The notes under the pieces: generated by a model
Database searches by the model: none
What the model saw: only the letters and a program-made list of their open reading frames with translations
What the model was told of the DNA's origin: nothing
Part shown: piece after piece, positions 55,376-64,000 of the stretch
Numbering within the stretch: position 1 is the first letter of the stretch
Layout: every line of letters starts with the position of its first letter
Translations under genes and position numbers: made by a program
Assembly (NCBI RefSeq): GCF_027988105.1
Contig: NZ_JAQJZJ010000004.1
Coordinates: 248,001-312,000 of the forward strand
Source: Pseudomonas aestuarii
Lineage (GTDB): Bacteria; Pseudomonadota; Gammaproteobacteria; Pseudomonadales; Pseudomonadaceae
DNA length: 64,000 nt
Direction: 5' to 3'

Positions 55376-56461
55376 ATGAAAATCGGTGTAATCGGTGGCG
55401 GCCAACTGGGTCGTATGCTGGCCCTGGCGGGCACTCCGCTGGGGATGAACTTCGCCTTTCTCGATCCGGCACCGGATGCCTGTGCCCAGGCGCTTGGCGA
55501 GCATATCCGCGCCGACTACGGCGATCAGGATCACCTGCGTCAGCTGGCCGACGAGGTCGACCTGGTGACCTTCGAGTTCGAGAGCGTCCCGGCCGAGACC
55601 GTGGCCTTCCTCTCCCAGTTCGTGCCGGTCTACCCCTGCGCCGAGTCCTTGCGCATCGCTCGCGATCGCTGGTTCGAGAAATCGATGTTCAAGGAGCTCG
55701 GCATCCCCACGCCGGCGTTCGCCGACATCCACTCGCAGGCCGATCTCGACGCCGCGGCCGTCAGCATTGGCCTGCCGGCCGTGCTCAAGACCCGCACCCT
55801 GGGCTACGACGGCAAGGGCCAGAAGGTCCTGCGCCAGCCCGCAGACGTGGTTGGCGCCTTTGCCGAACTGGGCAGCGTGGCCTGCATCCTCGAAGGCTTC
55901 GTGCCCTTCAGCGGCGAAGTCTCGCTGGTCGCCGTGCGCGGCCGTGACGGCGAGACACGCTTCTACCCGCTGGTGCACAACCGCCACGACAGCGGCATCC
56001 TCGCCCTGTCCATCGCCAGCACGGACCATCCGCTGCAGGCCCTGGCCGAGGACTACGTCGGCCGCGTGCTGAACAAGCTCAACTACGTTGGCGTGATGGC
56101 CTTCGAGTTCTTCGAGGTCGACGGCGGTCTCAAGGCCAACGAGATCGCCCCGCGCGTGCACAACTCCGGGCACTGGACCATCGAAGGCAGCGAGTGCAGC
56201 CAGTTCGAGAACCACTTGCGCGCCGTTGCCGGCCTGCCGCTGGGCTCGACCGCCAAGGTCGGCGAGAGCGCCATGCTCAACTTCATCGGCGAAGTGCCGC
56301 CGGTGGCCGAGGTCATCGCCATCGATGATTGCCACCTGCACCACTACGGCAAGGCCTTCAAGGTCGGGCGCAAGGTCGGCCACGCCACCCTGCGTTGCGC
56401 CGATCGCGCCACCCTGGACCAGCAGATCGCGGCCGTCGAGGCGCTGATCAACAAGGCCTGA
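55376..56461 (+). CDS. purK: N5-carboxyaminoimidazole ribonucleotide synthase
   Basis: The 361-residue ATP-grasp enzyme converts AIR, ATP and bicarbonate to N5-CAIR. It opens with the typical GVIGGGQLGRMLALAG, has KTRTLGYDGKGQ in the ATP-binding part and FEVDGGLKANEIAPRVHNSGHWTIEG near the active site. GAAGAGGTAGAAGC precedes the ATG at 55376. Forms an operon with purE; a terminator follows. Confidence 0.96.
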   Translation: MKIGVIGGGQLGRMLALAGTPLGMNFAFLDPAPDACAQALGEHIRADYGDQDHLRQLADEVDLVTFEFESVPAETVAFLSQFVPVYPCAESLRIARDRWFEKSMFKELGIPTPAFADIHSQADLDAAAVSIGLPAVLKTRTLGYDGKGQKVLRQPADVVGAFAELGSVACILEGFVPFSGEVSLVAVRGRDGETRFYPLVHNRHDSGILALSIASTDHPLQALAEDYVGRVLNKLNYVGVMAFEFFEVDGGLKANEIAPRVHNSGHWTIEGSECSQFENHLRAVAGLPLGSTAKVGESAMLNFIGEVPPVAEVIAIDDCHLHHYGKAFKVGRKVGHATLRCADRATLDQQIAAVEALINKA

Positions 56462-56465
56462 AGGC

Positions 56466-56504
56466 GTCTCTGGCGCGGGCAGCTGCCGGCGCCAGAGACT
56501 TTTC
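56466..56504 (+). terminator. Intrinsic terminator after purK
   Basis: An 11-bp perfect stem, GTCTCTGGCGC / GCGCCAGAGAC, with a 12-nt loop is followed by TTTTC. It begins 5 nt after the purK stop codon. Confidence 0.75.
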
Positions 56505-56593
56505 ACGGAACCTCCGCGGCGTCCACCAATCCGATAGCCTAATGCTATGGTGTTTCTCAGCCCCGGCGCACTTACCTATTCGGAGAACTACTC

Positions 56594-56839
56594 ATGGGCA
56601 TTATCGGCACCATCTTCATCGGCCTTATCGTTGGCCTGATTGCACGCTTCCTCAAGCCGGGCGACGACAGCATGGGCTGGATCATGACCATCCTGATCGG
56701 CATCGGCGGCGCCATCGCCGCAACTTATGGCGGCCAGGCGCTGGGCATCTACCAGGCAGGTCAGGGCGCCGGTTTCATCGGCGCGGTGATCGGCGCGGTG
56801 GTCCTGCTGATAGTCTATGGCGCAGTCAAGAAGAACTGA
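56594..56839 (+). CDS. GlsB/YeaQ/YmgE family membrane protein
   Basis: The 81-residue protein has three hydrophobic segments (about residues 3-18, 27-45, 58-77), glycine-rich, with the motif GLIVGLIARFLKPG and GAGFIGAVIGAVVLLIVYG. This family of small inner-membrane proteins is associated with stress or stationary phase in several bacteria; its exact role is unknown. GGAGAAC precedes the ATG. Confidence 0.88.
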   Translation: MGIIGTIFIGLIVGLIARFLKPGDDSMGWIMTILIGIGGAIAATYGGQALGIYQAGQGAGFIGAVIGAVVLLIVYGAVKKN

Positions 56840-56873
56840 GCCCTCCGCGTCCCGATCATCTGCGAGTACAGCC

Positions 56874-57407
56874 ATGCGCTACCTGCTGTTGTCCCTGCTG
56901 CTGCTGAGCAGCCTGGTGAATGCCGAGCTGGCGGAAACCGACTGGCTCGAACTGATGCCGGAAGAAGACCGCCAGGCCCTCGAAGCCATGCCGGAAATCA
57001 GCCACGACAGTCCCGAACAGGACGGCACCTTCTACGATCCCAGTGGCCTCAGGCAGCAGGACCAGAGCCTGCCCGCGGTGATGTACTCGGCCAAGACCGT
57101 GGCGGCGCTGGACGGCAAAGCCATCCGCCTGGGCGGCTACCCCGTACCCTTGGAAACCGACGCCCAGGGCCGCAGCACCCTGTTCTTCCTGGTTCCCTAT
57201 CCCGGCGCCTGCATCCACGTGCCGCCACCGCCACCGAACCAGTTGGTGCTGGTGCGCTACCCGGCGGGCATCGAACTCGAAGACATCTACGCCCCACTCT
57301 GGGTCAGCGGAACCCTCAAGGTCGAGCCAGTCAGCAACGAGCTGGCGGATGCGGCCTATGCGCTGGAGGCGGGGATGGTGCGGCTGGTGGAGGAAGCGGA
57401 TCTTTGA
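56874..57407 (+). CDS. DUF3299 family exported protein
   Basis: The 177-residue protein has a signal peptide (MRYLLLSLLLLSSLVNA). The mature part contains the DUF3299 core: GKAIRLGGYPVPLE, TLFFLVPYPGACIHVPPPPPNQLVLVRYP, and PLWVSGTLKVEP. The family is often found near ABC-type transport or metal genes, but its role is unknown. It follows the GlsB-like gene after 34 bp, so co-transcription is possible. A 19-residue upstream extension is not supported. Confidence 0.82.
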   Translation: MRYLLLSLLLLSSLVNAELAETDWLELMPEEDRQALEAMPEISHDSPEQDGTFYDPSGLRQQDQSLPAVMYSAKTVAALDGKAIRLGGYPVPLETDAQGRSTLFFLVPYPGACIHVPPPPPNQLVLVRYPAGIELEDIYAPLWVSGTLKVEPVSNELADAAYALEAGMVRLVEEADL

Positions 57408-57586
57408 TTCGGCAGTCCTCGGCTCAGGGGGAAAGGTGGCCGCTGATGGCTCCGCGTTCGCTTGGCCGCGCCAGGCCGTGCCAGGGGTATTCAGCAACGG
57501 CCGCCCTGGAGCGGAGCAGGTATCGGCCAATCCTAGCCCCGGCGTAACCGTTGAGCCAAGCCGGCGGCGGTCCGCTTGAACGAGGG

Positions 57587-57949
57587 TCAGCTCGCAATCC
57601 ATCCCTCCGCCAGATCCAGCTCCTTGGTTGGGAAGACCTTTACGGGGCAAGGCATGGCGAACCGAAAGAGGTTTGTCGCATCGGCAACCCACGAAATATC
57701 GGTGACAACCGCGACCTTCTCCCAGGCCGTCAGATGGCCCAGCCCCAGCTTCATGTCCTCCCGCATTGCGCCAGCAGTGAAGCGTTCGAAGTCCGCGCCA
57801 AGGATATAGAGCACCCGAACCTTCTGGTGCTCGGCAAGTACCGCCTGAATGGCGGGCAGTAGGACGTTTTCATAGTCGCTCGCATCGACGCGGCCAGAGG
57901 CGCAGAGTGCGACAACGTTTGCTGCGGTGTTCGGAAGGATTTTGAGCAT
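57587..57949 (-). CDS. STAS/SpoIIAA-like protein
   Basis: The 120-residue protein has the SpoIIAA-like STAS pattern: MLKILPNTAANVVALCASGRVDASDYENVLLPAIQAVLAEH, VLYILGADFERFTAGAM, and DLAEGWIAS. Such proteins are small cytosolic modules of uncertain partner. The ATG at 57949 has AAGGA 8 nt upstream; the longer frame to 57985 is unlikely. Confidence 0.78.
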   Translation of the reverse strand: MLKILPNTAANVVALCASGRVDASDYENVLLPAIQAVLAEHQKVRVLYILGADFERFTAGAMREDMKLGLGHLTAWEKVAVVTDISWVADATNLFRFAMPCPVKVFPTKELDLAEGWIAS

Positions 57950-58294
57950 TGTCCAGGTCCTTATACCGAGGAGATGGCACACCATCTTTCATGCAAGGAT
58001 GGCCTGATAAGCAGGTTAGCAAATCGGTCTAAGGCACTGGAACGAAGCACACCAGTGTCACAAATGTAGCCTTTAAGGGGCTGATCTATTTGGCTGGTAA
58101 ATACATTCGCCCCTTTTCCTCATTGGCCAATGGCTGCCGCTAGCCACTGGCCGCGTAGGGTCGGCTGCTGGCGTTGGCGAGTGCTCGCGTTTGATCGAGA
58201 GGCGAGCATGCAGCGGTCAGCAGCAAGCGCTCGGAGCCTTCTGCAAAGCAGCTGTAAGCTAACCTTCAGCGTTATTTCTTCAGCCCGATTGGCG
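57950..58294. other. Gap between the STAS-like and GNAT genes
   Basis: About 345 bp with no supported gene, terminator or repeat. Confidence 0.4.
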
Positions 58295-58753
58295 TCAGAG
58301 ATTCCGCTGCATCAGCCATTGCTCCTCGCCCCAGACCTGCAGGCACTCCAGCGTCTGCCAGCCACGCTTCAAGTAGTAGTCCCGGCGATCATGGGTGTGC
58401 AGATAGAGCCGTGTGATGCCACGTTCCTTGGCATGCGCACAGATAGCGTCGATCAGGCGCTCTGCCAGGCCCTGCCCGCGTGCTTGCGGTGTGGTGAATA
58501 CGCAGGCGAGCCAGGGTCCCAGTTCTGCTCGTTCGGCCAGATCAGCCTTGGCAAGCGCAGCACTGCCAAGCAACTCACCATCGGCCAGGGCTATCAGGCA
58601 TTTCCAGTTGCCGTTTCGCTGCCCATCGGCGAACTCACGCTGCCAGTCGGCCAGTGGCTGCTCGACGAATTCATAGCTGAATTGCCGATAAAGCCATTCC
58701 GCCAGGGTATCGCTGTATGACATGTGATTGGCGAGCCAGTCCAAACGGGGCAT
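58295..58753 (-). CDS. GNAT family N-acetyltransferase
   Basis: The 152-residue protein has GNAT hallmarks: LIALADGELLGSAALAKADL, the acetyl-CoA loop ARGQGLAERLIDAICAHA, and YYLKRGWQTLECLQVWGEEQ. It is not closely related to the two paralogous GNATs at 35510 and 40409. Its substrate is unknown. It lies next to the type VI secretion cassette without an apparent link. Confidence 0.85.
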   Translation of the reverse strand: MPRLDWLANHMSYSDTLAEWLYRQFSYEFVEQPLADWQREFADGQRNGNWKCLIALADGELLGSAALAKADLAERAELGPWLACVFTTPQARGQGLAERLIDAICAHAKERGITRLYLHTHDRRDYYLKRGWQTLECLQVWGEEQWLMQRNL

Positions 58754-59017
58754 GCGAGGTCCTTATTGCGGTAAGCCGACAGGAACATTGATGCCGCACT
58801 TGAACACGGCCAAGGGCACTCGAACAAGCCAATCACCAATCATGTCCGGCGGTTATGAAGAGCTTTGCTCGGCCTTGGCCTGCGCATGAGTGGCAAACCG
58901 CACAGACGGTAATGGGCGGCCCCTTTTTGCTCAGTTACCTCCCCTTATCGGTTCGGGAGATTTTTAACCTGGAAAGCAGAAGCAGGGTATTCAAACAGGC
59001 TTCTCCATTAATGCCGG

Positions 59018-60163
59018 CTACTTCGCCAGGGTTTGTTTGATGCTTTCACTCAATACCTTGAAGCGCGGGATGACCTCTTCGGGCGGTGGCGTCAGGTCTT
59101 TCAAATCATCGGTGCCCTTCTGGAAGGTGAACATTTGCACGGCCAGCAGTGGAGACAACGTGCCGCCGGTGTGGGCCAGGCCGAACCAGGCGCGTTCCTG
59201 TTCACCGGAGCCGGGCTTGGGATCGAGGCGCCAGCCTTCCAGGCCAGCCAGGCGCTTGCCCAGGTACAGGCGCTCGATGAAGGCGGTTTTCTTCCACTTG
59301 CTGGCGTCGTAGCCGGGGCGGTAGTCGGTGTCGTAGGTGCCTTGGGTCGGTTTGGTCTGCCAGGGATCGTTCGCGGAAGCGGCGACCAGGGTAAAGATCA
59401 CATTGGGCGTACGGGTAAAGCGCAGGCTGTTTTTGATGCTGTAGGCGGTTTTGCCATCGTCGGCGATAAAGCCGTAGGGGAGGCAGAAGCCGGGGCCTGT
59501 GGGTACTTCGTAGAGTTCGCGTGGCTGGAAGCGAGCCATCAGCGCCTTGATACGCTCGGCAGAGTCGGGGCCTGCCTTGGCGAAGGTAAAGTAGTACACC
59601 CGGTTATTACGCCAGAGCAGGGCTTCGGCCGGGGAAACACTATCTCCCAGGAAGTAAGCATCGGGAATGTCGAGGTCGTGCTCATGGACTTTGATGAGCG
59701 GGATTTTTCGTTCCACTTCTTCTATATTTCTTGTAAATCGTTCTACAGCCGCTCTCGTTACTTTTGTGTTTTCTCTTCTATCCAGATCTTTTAGCTCTTC
59801 AAGTGCCTTTTTCTTTCTAGTGGCTTCCTTTTTTAGCTCCGACTGATAAAGGGTGGCTGTCCCCTTTATATATCTTGCGGCGCCATCGAACTGCGAGCGC
59901 TCAACAATATCGCTGACATAGATGGTCAGACCGTCATAGTCATAGCTGGCGTTGTCACCTTTCGCACCGACTTTCAGACCAAATCCATGTCCGCCGCCCT
60001 TTGAAATGCGGTTAGTGTAATCAGCGTGGAACGTGGCCCACTGCATTTCCTCCGGCACATCGAATGTCACGCGCCCAATGCACTCCTGACGTGGCGCGTC
60101 AGCCAGCGCCATGCCCGCAGGAATCAGCAGGCCAAGGCTCAGGTACTGGAATATTCTTTTCAT
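59018..60163 (-). CDS. T6SS immunity protein (Tli4-type) for the phospholipase effector
   Basis: The 381-residue protein has a signal peptide (MKRIFQYLSLGLLIPAGMALA) and is therefore periplasmic, where phospholipase effectors act. It has the N-terminal pattern RQECIGRVTFDVPEEMQWATFHADY, a Lys/Glu/Arg-rich charged helical stretch (about 108-150), and a C-terminal domain ending in EVIPRFKVLSESIKQTL. Its start overlaps the effector stop by 4 nt, which couples the two. Assignment to the Tli4 family is by sequence feel and context, so moderate. Confidence 0.75.
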   Translation of the reverse strand: MKRIFQYLSLGLLIPAGMALADAPRQECIGRVTFDVPEEMQWATFHADYTNRISKGGGHGFGLKVGAKGDNASYDYDGLTIYVSDIVERSQFDGAARYIKGTATLYQSELKKEATRKKKALEELKDLDRRENTKVTRAAVERFTRNIEEVERKIPLIKVHEHDLDIPDAYFLGDSVSPAEALLWRNNRVYYFTFAKAGPDSAERIKALMARFQPRELYEVPTGPGFCLPYGFIADDGKTAYSIKNSLRFTRTPNVIFTLVAASANDPWQTKPTQGTYDTDYRPGYDASKWKKTAFIERLYLGKRLAGLEGWRLDPKPGSGEQERAWFGLAHTGGTLSPLLAVQMFTFQKGTDDLKDLTPPPEEVIPRFKVLSESIKQTLAK

Positions 60164-63100
60164 GTGCGCCGGGTCCCTTCTGTATGCATGCCATCAGAAT
60201 GGGCTAAAGTCTGATCGGACTGCTCAAACAACTGAGCCAGGATTGTCAGGTTGATGCCGGAGTCATTGTTTTCCCCTCGTGTCCAGTTGGTTGGTAGGGC
60301 GCAGATAAAGCCCTGAACGCCCACTGGTGGAGCGAAGGATTTGACCGCAGCCAGAGTGTTTGAACGCCAGAAACGCTCTTCGTGTGGCATGGGTTCCATC
60401 AGTTCGCCGCCCCGATCAAGATTGGCCAGATCACTGTAGGCCCAGCTCGGCCAGGTGGAGGTGGGGAAGCCCGTCGTTTTAAACTCCTTCAAGTCCGGCG
60501 TTTTGCGTGGCTGCACCTGGCTAATGTTTTGCGGAATAAAGTCAAAGGATTCGTTGTAAAAGTCCGTGTTAGCTTGTGCGCGCTCCTGTATCGCCCGCCA
60601 AGTCTGCTCCGCCGCAGGCTGCTCCAGGTATTGCGCCAACCCAGCCGCCGGGCTGACGCCCGAGGGCTGTGTTATTGCCAGGCCAAAGTGTTTCTTCCAT
60701 AGATCCATTCGTAGCTGCTGGACGGCCTTGCCGACCGTGTGTAGGCATTTACCATCGAGTTTGGCCTGAGCGGGTGTGCTGTCGCGCACGATAACCGCCA
60801 GCTCCGAGTCGCGGCTGCCTTGCAGGCTGCGGTCGTTGATATTGGCGCTGCCGAGAATGGCAACCCGATCATCGGCAATCAGCAGCTTGCTGTGTACGTA
60901 GATCTGCTCGGTCACCACACGTCCGTTAAGTGTTTCCCAGGTACGCAGGTTGAGCAGAGTCAAGTAGCGGGTCCAGTCCTGTTGTTCGTAGACGGGGCGG
61001 TCGCTCGAGTCTAAGCGTTCGATGACCTTGAGGGCGTCTTCGCGACTGACTTTACGATCCAGCAGTTCGCGTAGTGCCATACGGCGTTGGATTCGTTTGA
61101 TTAGGCTGTGCTCACCAAAGGCCAGGCTCTGCATGGTCAGGCTGACTTGATGCATGATATTTAGGACATTTAGCGCCCCTTCTGGATGTACCGGCAAAAT
61201 CATATACACATGGAACGGGAGCTTTTCATCGATGGCACGGCCAATACGATTGGCCAATGCCTCGCCGATATCGTTGAGCAGGCCGCTCTGCGTCTCGCCC
61301 AGTTTGTGGGTGAGCCAGCCTTGGGTGTTGATACTCCACATGGCCTTCAGACTTTTCAGAAACTGGCGCGCTTCCATACTGGGTTCCTGGGCGATGGCAT
61401 CGATCTCTTTCCAGTCCAGTTGCCAGATATCCTTGGCTTTCAGTGCTTCGCGCAGCCGCACGCGTGCGACGAAGTCTTGGCGCAGGCTGCTGGGGTCACG
61501 CAGGCTAGCCATCGGGCCGGAGAGCGGAACCAAAGGATTCAGTTCTCCCTCGTTGCCATAGGCACTCTGAAAAAACTGGTTCTCGATATAGATAAAGTGC
61601 TGGGCGCTGGAGATGGCCTGAAGCATGGCTTCCTTGCAGTTGGCTTGTACGCCGCCCGTGTCGATACCCGGTGGCAAGGGCAGATTGACGCCCGCTTTAC
61701 TGCGGCCTTCCTGTTCCTGCTGAGTCATCCGGCTGGCGGCGCTGCGCAGCACCTGCACGCTCATGCCACCCGGTTTGGTGGCCGGCGCCTCGGGCAACTG
61801 GTCGGGCGTGTTTATCCATACCGGCTGCGGCTTGGGGAAACTCAGGCGTGGGCTGTCACTGACCTTGATGCCGAAGCCCAGTCGATCGAGGCCCGTCTCG
61901 CTGGATAAATCATTGAGCCAACGCACCACGGCCTCCAGCAGGTTGCGCACCAGTGTGGTGTCCTGCAGCGGCGGGGTTTGGGCGAGATAGGCTTGCTGAC
62001 CGTTCCAGCGGTCGATGAAGTTACGTGCCAGATCGTAGACCGATGGACCTTCGATGCGGCTGTGCACATCCTGCCAAGGCATGCGCGGTTGGTCATCGGC
62101 CAGGCGGCCATTGTCGGGGGAGGCTAGCGGCTGCGGTGTTTCGTGCAGGTAGGGATAAGGTTGTAGATGCTGCCCTGAGCGTTCCTGCAGCAGGTGGTAG
62201 ATGAACCAGAGCATCGAACTAGCCAACTCGTTGGTGCTCTCGCGGTATGCGCCTGGAATGTCATCGAAGCTTTTGCCGCTGAGTACGGTTAGAACCCGTC
62301 CGAGGTCGGTCTGGCTCATCCATTGGCTGATTAGTTCGATACTCTTGATGCGTAAGGATTCGTAGAGATTCCTCCCAGCCGCCTCAAGCTCGCGCAGCCA
62401 GTCTTGCAATTGCAGCCTTAGCTCCTCAGCCATCGGGAGGTTATTGAGGTTGTCGTCAATCAGCTTGGCCATTGCACGAATGCTTGTGCCCACCATCTGC
62501 CGCTGGGCAGCGCTAAGCCGTTCAAACCCTTCGTCGAGGTTCTCCATGGCGCTGTTCTTGGCGCGAATCAGCCCTTGCAGAACAGCGTGCGGAGGGCTGC
62601 GGAAGAGGTCCGCAATGTAGGTCGCACCATTTAGGGCCGTGCTTGTACTGAGCGGGATAACGCCTGAACCCGTCACCGGTTTGGACAGATCAAACAGTGT
62701 CGCCATCATCAGCCCCATCGAGCTGACATGTTTGTCCATATCCATCCAACCCAGTTTCGGCAGCCCTGGGTTGTAGGCGTCGTTGCCCTGACGCTTGCTG
62801 GCGTCGAGGCTGAAATTATTGTCGTCGCGCCGGCCATATGCCAGATCGATACCGCCGACGTAACCTATTCTGTTATCGATCACCACGGACTTCTGATGGT
62901 GAGAAAAAGCAACGCCCAGGCCTTTCATATCGCTCTGCTGGATGGCTGGAGTACAGAAAGCGCGCGGTCCCGCGCTAAGTCCGGCGTTGAGCTGGAATAT
63001 GGCCAACATGGTTTCGAAGTCATAGGTACCCAGGCTGCCGGCTGAGCTCAGCCACGGCATGACATAGACTTTCAGCGCAGGCTTCTTCTTCAGCGCCTGG

Positions 63101-63396
63101 TGCAGGCATTGCCAGAGACTGCGCTTGCCATCGAGAAGGACGTCATAGTTCACCTGCCAGCCTGTGATGAAAACGGAGCTGCTGGCTTGGTCTATCGCTG
63201 CTGCGACATCCTTGAAGTAATCCTCGCCGGTGGTAAAGAAACGCACGTTATTGCCGGTGCGTTTGGGGGCAAACAGGTCTTGTCCGTTGATGAAGAAATC
63301 TGGCGCGGAATACGCCACACAGGCTTTGCCATCCTGTGTGTTGATCTGGTTCAGTTCCTTTTCGCGTACACCGTTGTAGGCAGGGTTAGTCGCCAT
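60160..63396 (-). CDS. Phospholipase D-type T6SS effector (Tle5 family)
   Basis: The 1078-residue protein is a phospholipase D with two HKD motifs: H167-x-K169-x4-D174 in HHQKSVVIDN, and H835-x-K837-x4-D842 in VHSKLLIADD followed by GSANINDRSL. Length and ending (GFICALPTNWTRGENNDSGINLTIL) match P. aeruginosa PldA (Tle5a). It has no signal peptide, as expected for delivery by VgrG. It lies between vgrG and the immunity gene. The ATG at 63396 is chosen; a TTG at 63402 is an alternative with a closer ribosome site. Confidence 0.9.
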   Translation of the reverse strand: MATNPAYNGVREKELNQINTQDGKACVAYSAPDFFINGQDLFAPKRTGNNVRFFTTGEDYFKDVAAAIDQASSSVFITGWQVNYDVLLDGKRSLWQCLHQALKKKPALKVYVMPWLSSAGSLGTYDFETMLAIFQLNAGLSAGPRAFCTPAIQQSDMKGLGVAFSHHQKSVVIDNRIGYVGGIDLAYGRRDDNNFSLDASKRQGNDAYNPGLPKLGWMDMDKHVSSMGLMMATLFDLSKPVTGSGVIPLSTSTALNGATYIADLFRSPPHAVLQGLIRAKNSAMENLDEGFERLSAAQRQMVGTSIRAMAKLIDDNLNNLPMAEELRLQLQDWLRELEAAGRNLYESLRIKSIELISQWMSQTDLGRVLTVLSGKSFDDIPGAYRESTNELASSMLWFIYHLLQERSGQHLQPYPYLHETPQPLASPDNGRLADDQPRMPWQDVHSRIEGPSVYDLARNFIDRWNGQQAYLAQTPPLQDTTLVRNLLEAVVRWLNDLSSETGLDRLGFGIKVSDSPRLSFPKPQPVWINTPDQLPEAPATKPGGMSVQVLRSAASRMTQQEQEGRSKAGVNLPLPPGIDTGGVQANCKEAMLQAISSAQHFIYIENQFFQSAYGNEGELNPLVPLSGPMASLRDPSSLRQDFVARVRLREALKAKDIWQLDWKEIDAIAQEPSMEARQFLKSLKAMWSINTQGWLTHKLGETQSGLLNDIGEALANRIGRAIDEKLPFHVYMILPVHPEGALNVLNIMHQVSLTMQSLAFGEHSLIKRIQRRMALRELLDRKVSREDALKVIERLDSSDRPVYEQQDWTRYLTLLNLRTWETLNGRVVTEQIYVHSKLLIADDRVAILGSANINDRSLQGSRDSELAVIVRDSTPAQAKLDGKCLHTVGKAVQQLRMDLWKKHFGLAITQPSGVSPAAGLAQYLEQPAAEQTWRAIQERAQANTDFYNESFDFIPQNISQVQPRKTPDLKEFKTTGFPTSTWPSWAYSDLANLDRGGELMEPMPHEERFWRSNTLAAVKSFAPPVGVQGFICALPTNWTRGENNDSGINLTILAQLFEQSDQTLAHSDGMHTEGTRRT

Positions 63397-63402
63397 GGCC
63401 AA

Positions 63403-64000
63403 TCATTCCTTGGATTGAAGGTGGGTATAGAGGTCGGTACTGCAGAGACTGTCCTGCTTACTGCGTTCATGTTGCAGCAATGCATTGCTGGCCTGATTGC
63501 GGGTAACGCAATCACGGAAGTCCAGGGCTCCTAGTGCATGCTGTTCGGCATCCCATCCCTGTCTTTCCAAGTGCAGGCGTAGGGCTACGCATTGGCCTGG
63601 ATAAGCAAGCCACAGGCTTTTTGACGCTTTGCAGTAAGCCGTCGATAGGGTCTTTTGCTGCTTGTCATCGAGTAGAACATGACCTTGCTCATCGGTTTCA
63701 CCCTCTAGCAAAACCTTGTCGTCATCGCCCTCTAGAATGCGCCAGGGAGTATGGGCTAGAGGAAAACCCTCATCTCCCGGGACATCCTGCAATTGGATAT
63801 TGAACAGATACTCGCGCTGCTCTATGGCGTCTGGAGTTGGCAATACTCCTGGCTTTGCGCGGTCTAGCAGCTTGCCGGCCCTATCCATATCCGCAGGCAG
63901 AGGAATAACAGGCATCAGGATTGCTATGCCCGAGCCCTTGCCCGGCGAGCCGCCCGCATTGATCTTGGCCAGTGGGCCGCTGAGGGTGACGCCGCCGGGG
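63403..64000 (-). CDS. VgrG C-terminal part with a transthyretin-like tail (start outside window)
   Basis: The frame is open from the window edge. It begins inside the beta-helix end of VgrG (GGVTLSGPLAKINAGGSPGKGSG), then continues without a stop through a Pro/Leu linker into about 150 residues. Within this, TPWRILEGDDDKVLLEGETDEQGHVLLDD looks like a transthyretin-like beta-sandwich. An internal ATG at 63915 is not needed. Such tails on VgrG recruit a specific effector in characterised cases (VgrG1 and Tle1). The adjacent Tle5-type gene is the probable cargo. Stop is 6 nt from the effector start region. Confidence 0.8.
   Translation of the reverse strand, partial: PGGVTLSGPLAKINAGGSPGKGSGIAILMPVIPLPADMDRAGKLLDRAKPGVLPTPDAIEQREYLFNIQLQDVPGDEGFPLAHTPWRILEGDDDKVLLEGETDEQGHVLLDDKQQKTLSTAYCKASKSLWLAYPGQCVALRLHLERQGWDAEQHALGALDFRDCVTRNQASNALLQHERSKQDSLCSTDLYTHLQSKE

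Overview
The window reads as chromosomal DNA of a Pseudomonas species (Gammaproteobacteria). GC content is high throughout, and the gene sets match Pseudomonas: an aphA-type acetylpolyamine amidohydrolase with its binding protein, a pycR-pycA-pycB block, a glucose-6-phosphate dehydrogenase divergent from an RpiR regulator, ectABCD-ask, purE-purK, and a VgrG/phospholipase D type VI secretion cassette. ectABCD followed by ask resembles salt-tolerant members of the stutzeri/mendocina/alcaligenes type; species assignment is inference. I saw no rRNA, tRNA, CRISPR array, insertion sequence or prophage.

Region 1 (1-4547): DUF1826 plus COG0523 GTPase (metal homeostasis), an alpha/beta hydrolase, a DUF3301 protein, an acyl-CoA thioesterase and a flavin reductase that has lost its N-terminus. 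Region 2 (4556-10009): a catabolic regulon of unknown substrate, with a class III aminotransferase, a glutamine-synthetase-like ligase, two short-chain dehydrogenases and a GntR/FCD regulator. Two copies of a TTGTGATCACAA-type palindrome sit in the divergent promoter. Region 3 (10037-19437): SUKH protein, YbaK deacylase, Tim44-like protein, TetR regulator, orphan TRAP binding protein, uvrD, and a PAS-GGDEF-EAL protein.

Region 4 (19530-25522): ectoine/hydroxyectoine operon ectABCD-ask on the minus strand, a gene-poor AT-richer stretch upstream of it, and a cytochrome c. Region 5 (25611-35436): central carbon and anaplerosis. It holds a zwf-type gene and divergent RpiR regulator with a HexR-like box, the two-subunit pyruvate carboxylase with its LysR regulator, then an SbtA-like bicarbonate transporter and SbtB-like PII protein, then glutaminase. 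Pyruvate carboxylase consumes bicarbonate, so the neighbouring transporter pair makes metabolic sense.

Region 6 (35510-48501): amino acid uptake and catabolism. It has asparaginase, two nearly identical alanine/glycine:cation symporters (offset exactly 6670 bp), two paralogous GNAT acetyltransferases, an XRE regulator, a PaiB-like protein divergent from a MocR regulator, an amino-acid-type binding protein, and aspartate ammonia-lyase with a divergent LysR gene. Region 7 (48521-54357): TorF-type porin, polyamine binding protein, acetylpolyamine amidohydrolase, AraC regulator, GDSL hydrolase. Region 8 (54358-58753): purE-purK behind a leader with an intrinsic terminator and an overlapping small ORF, then small membrane/secreted proteins, a STAS-like protein and a GNAT enzyme. 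Region 9 (59018-64000): a type VI secretion cassette of VgrG (C-terminal part, with a transthyretin-like tail), phospholipase D effector and immunity protein, the last two overlapping by 4 nt.

Several intergenic regions carry palindromic elements: a family ending in CGTAGGGTGGA(T/C), an AGCCCGGA/TCCGGGCT element, and a head-to-head pair of 74-nt repeats.
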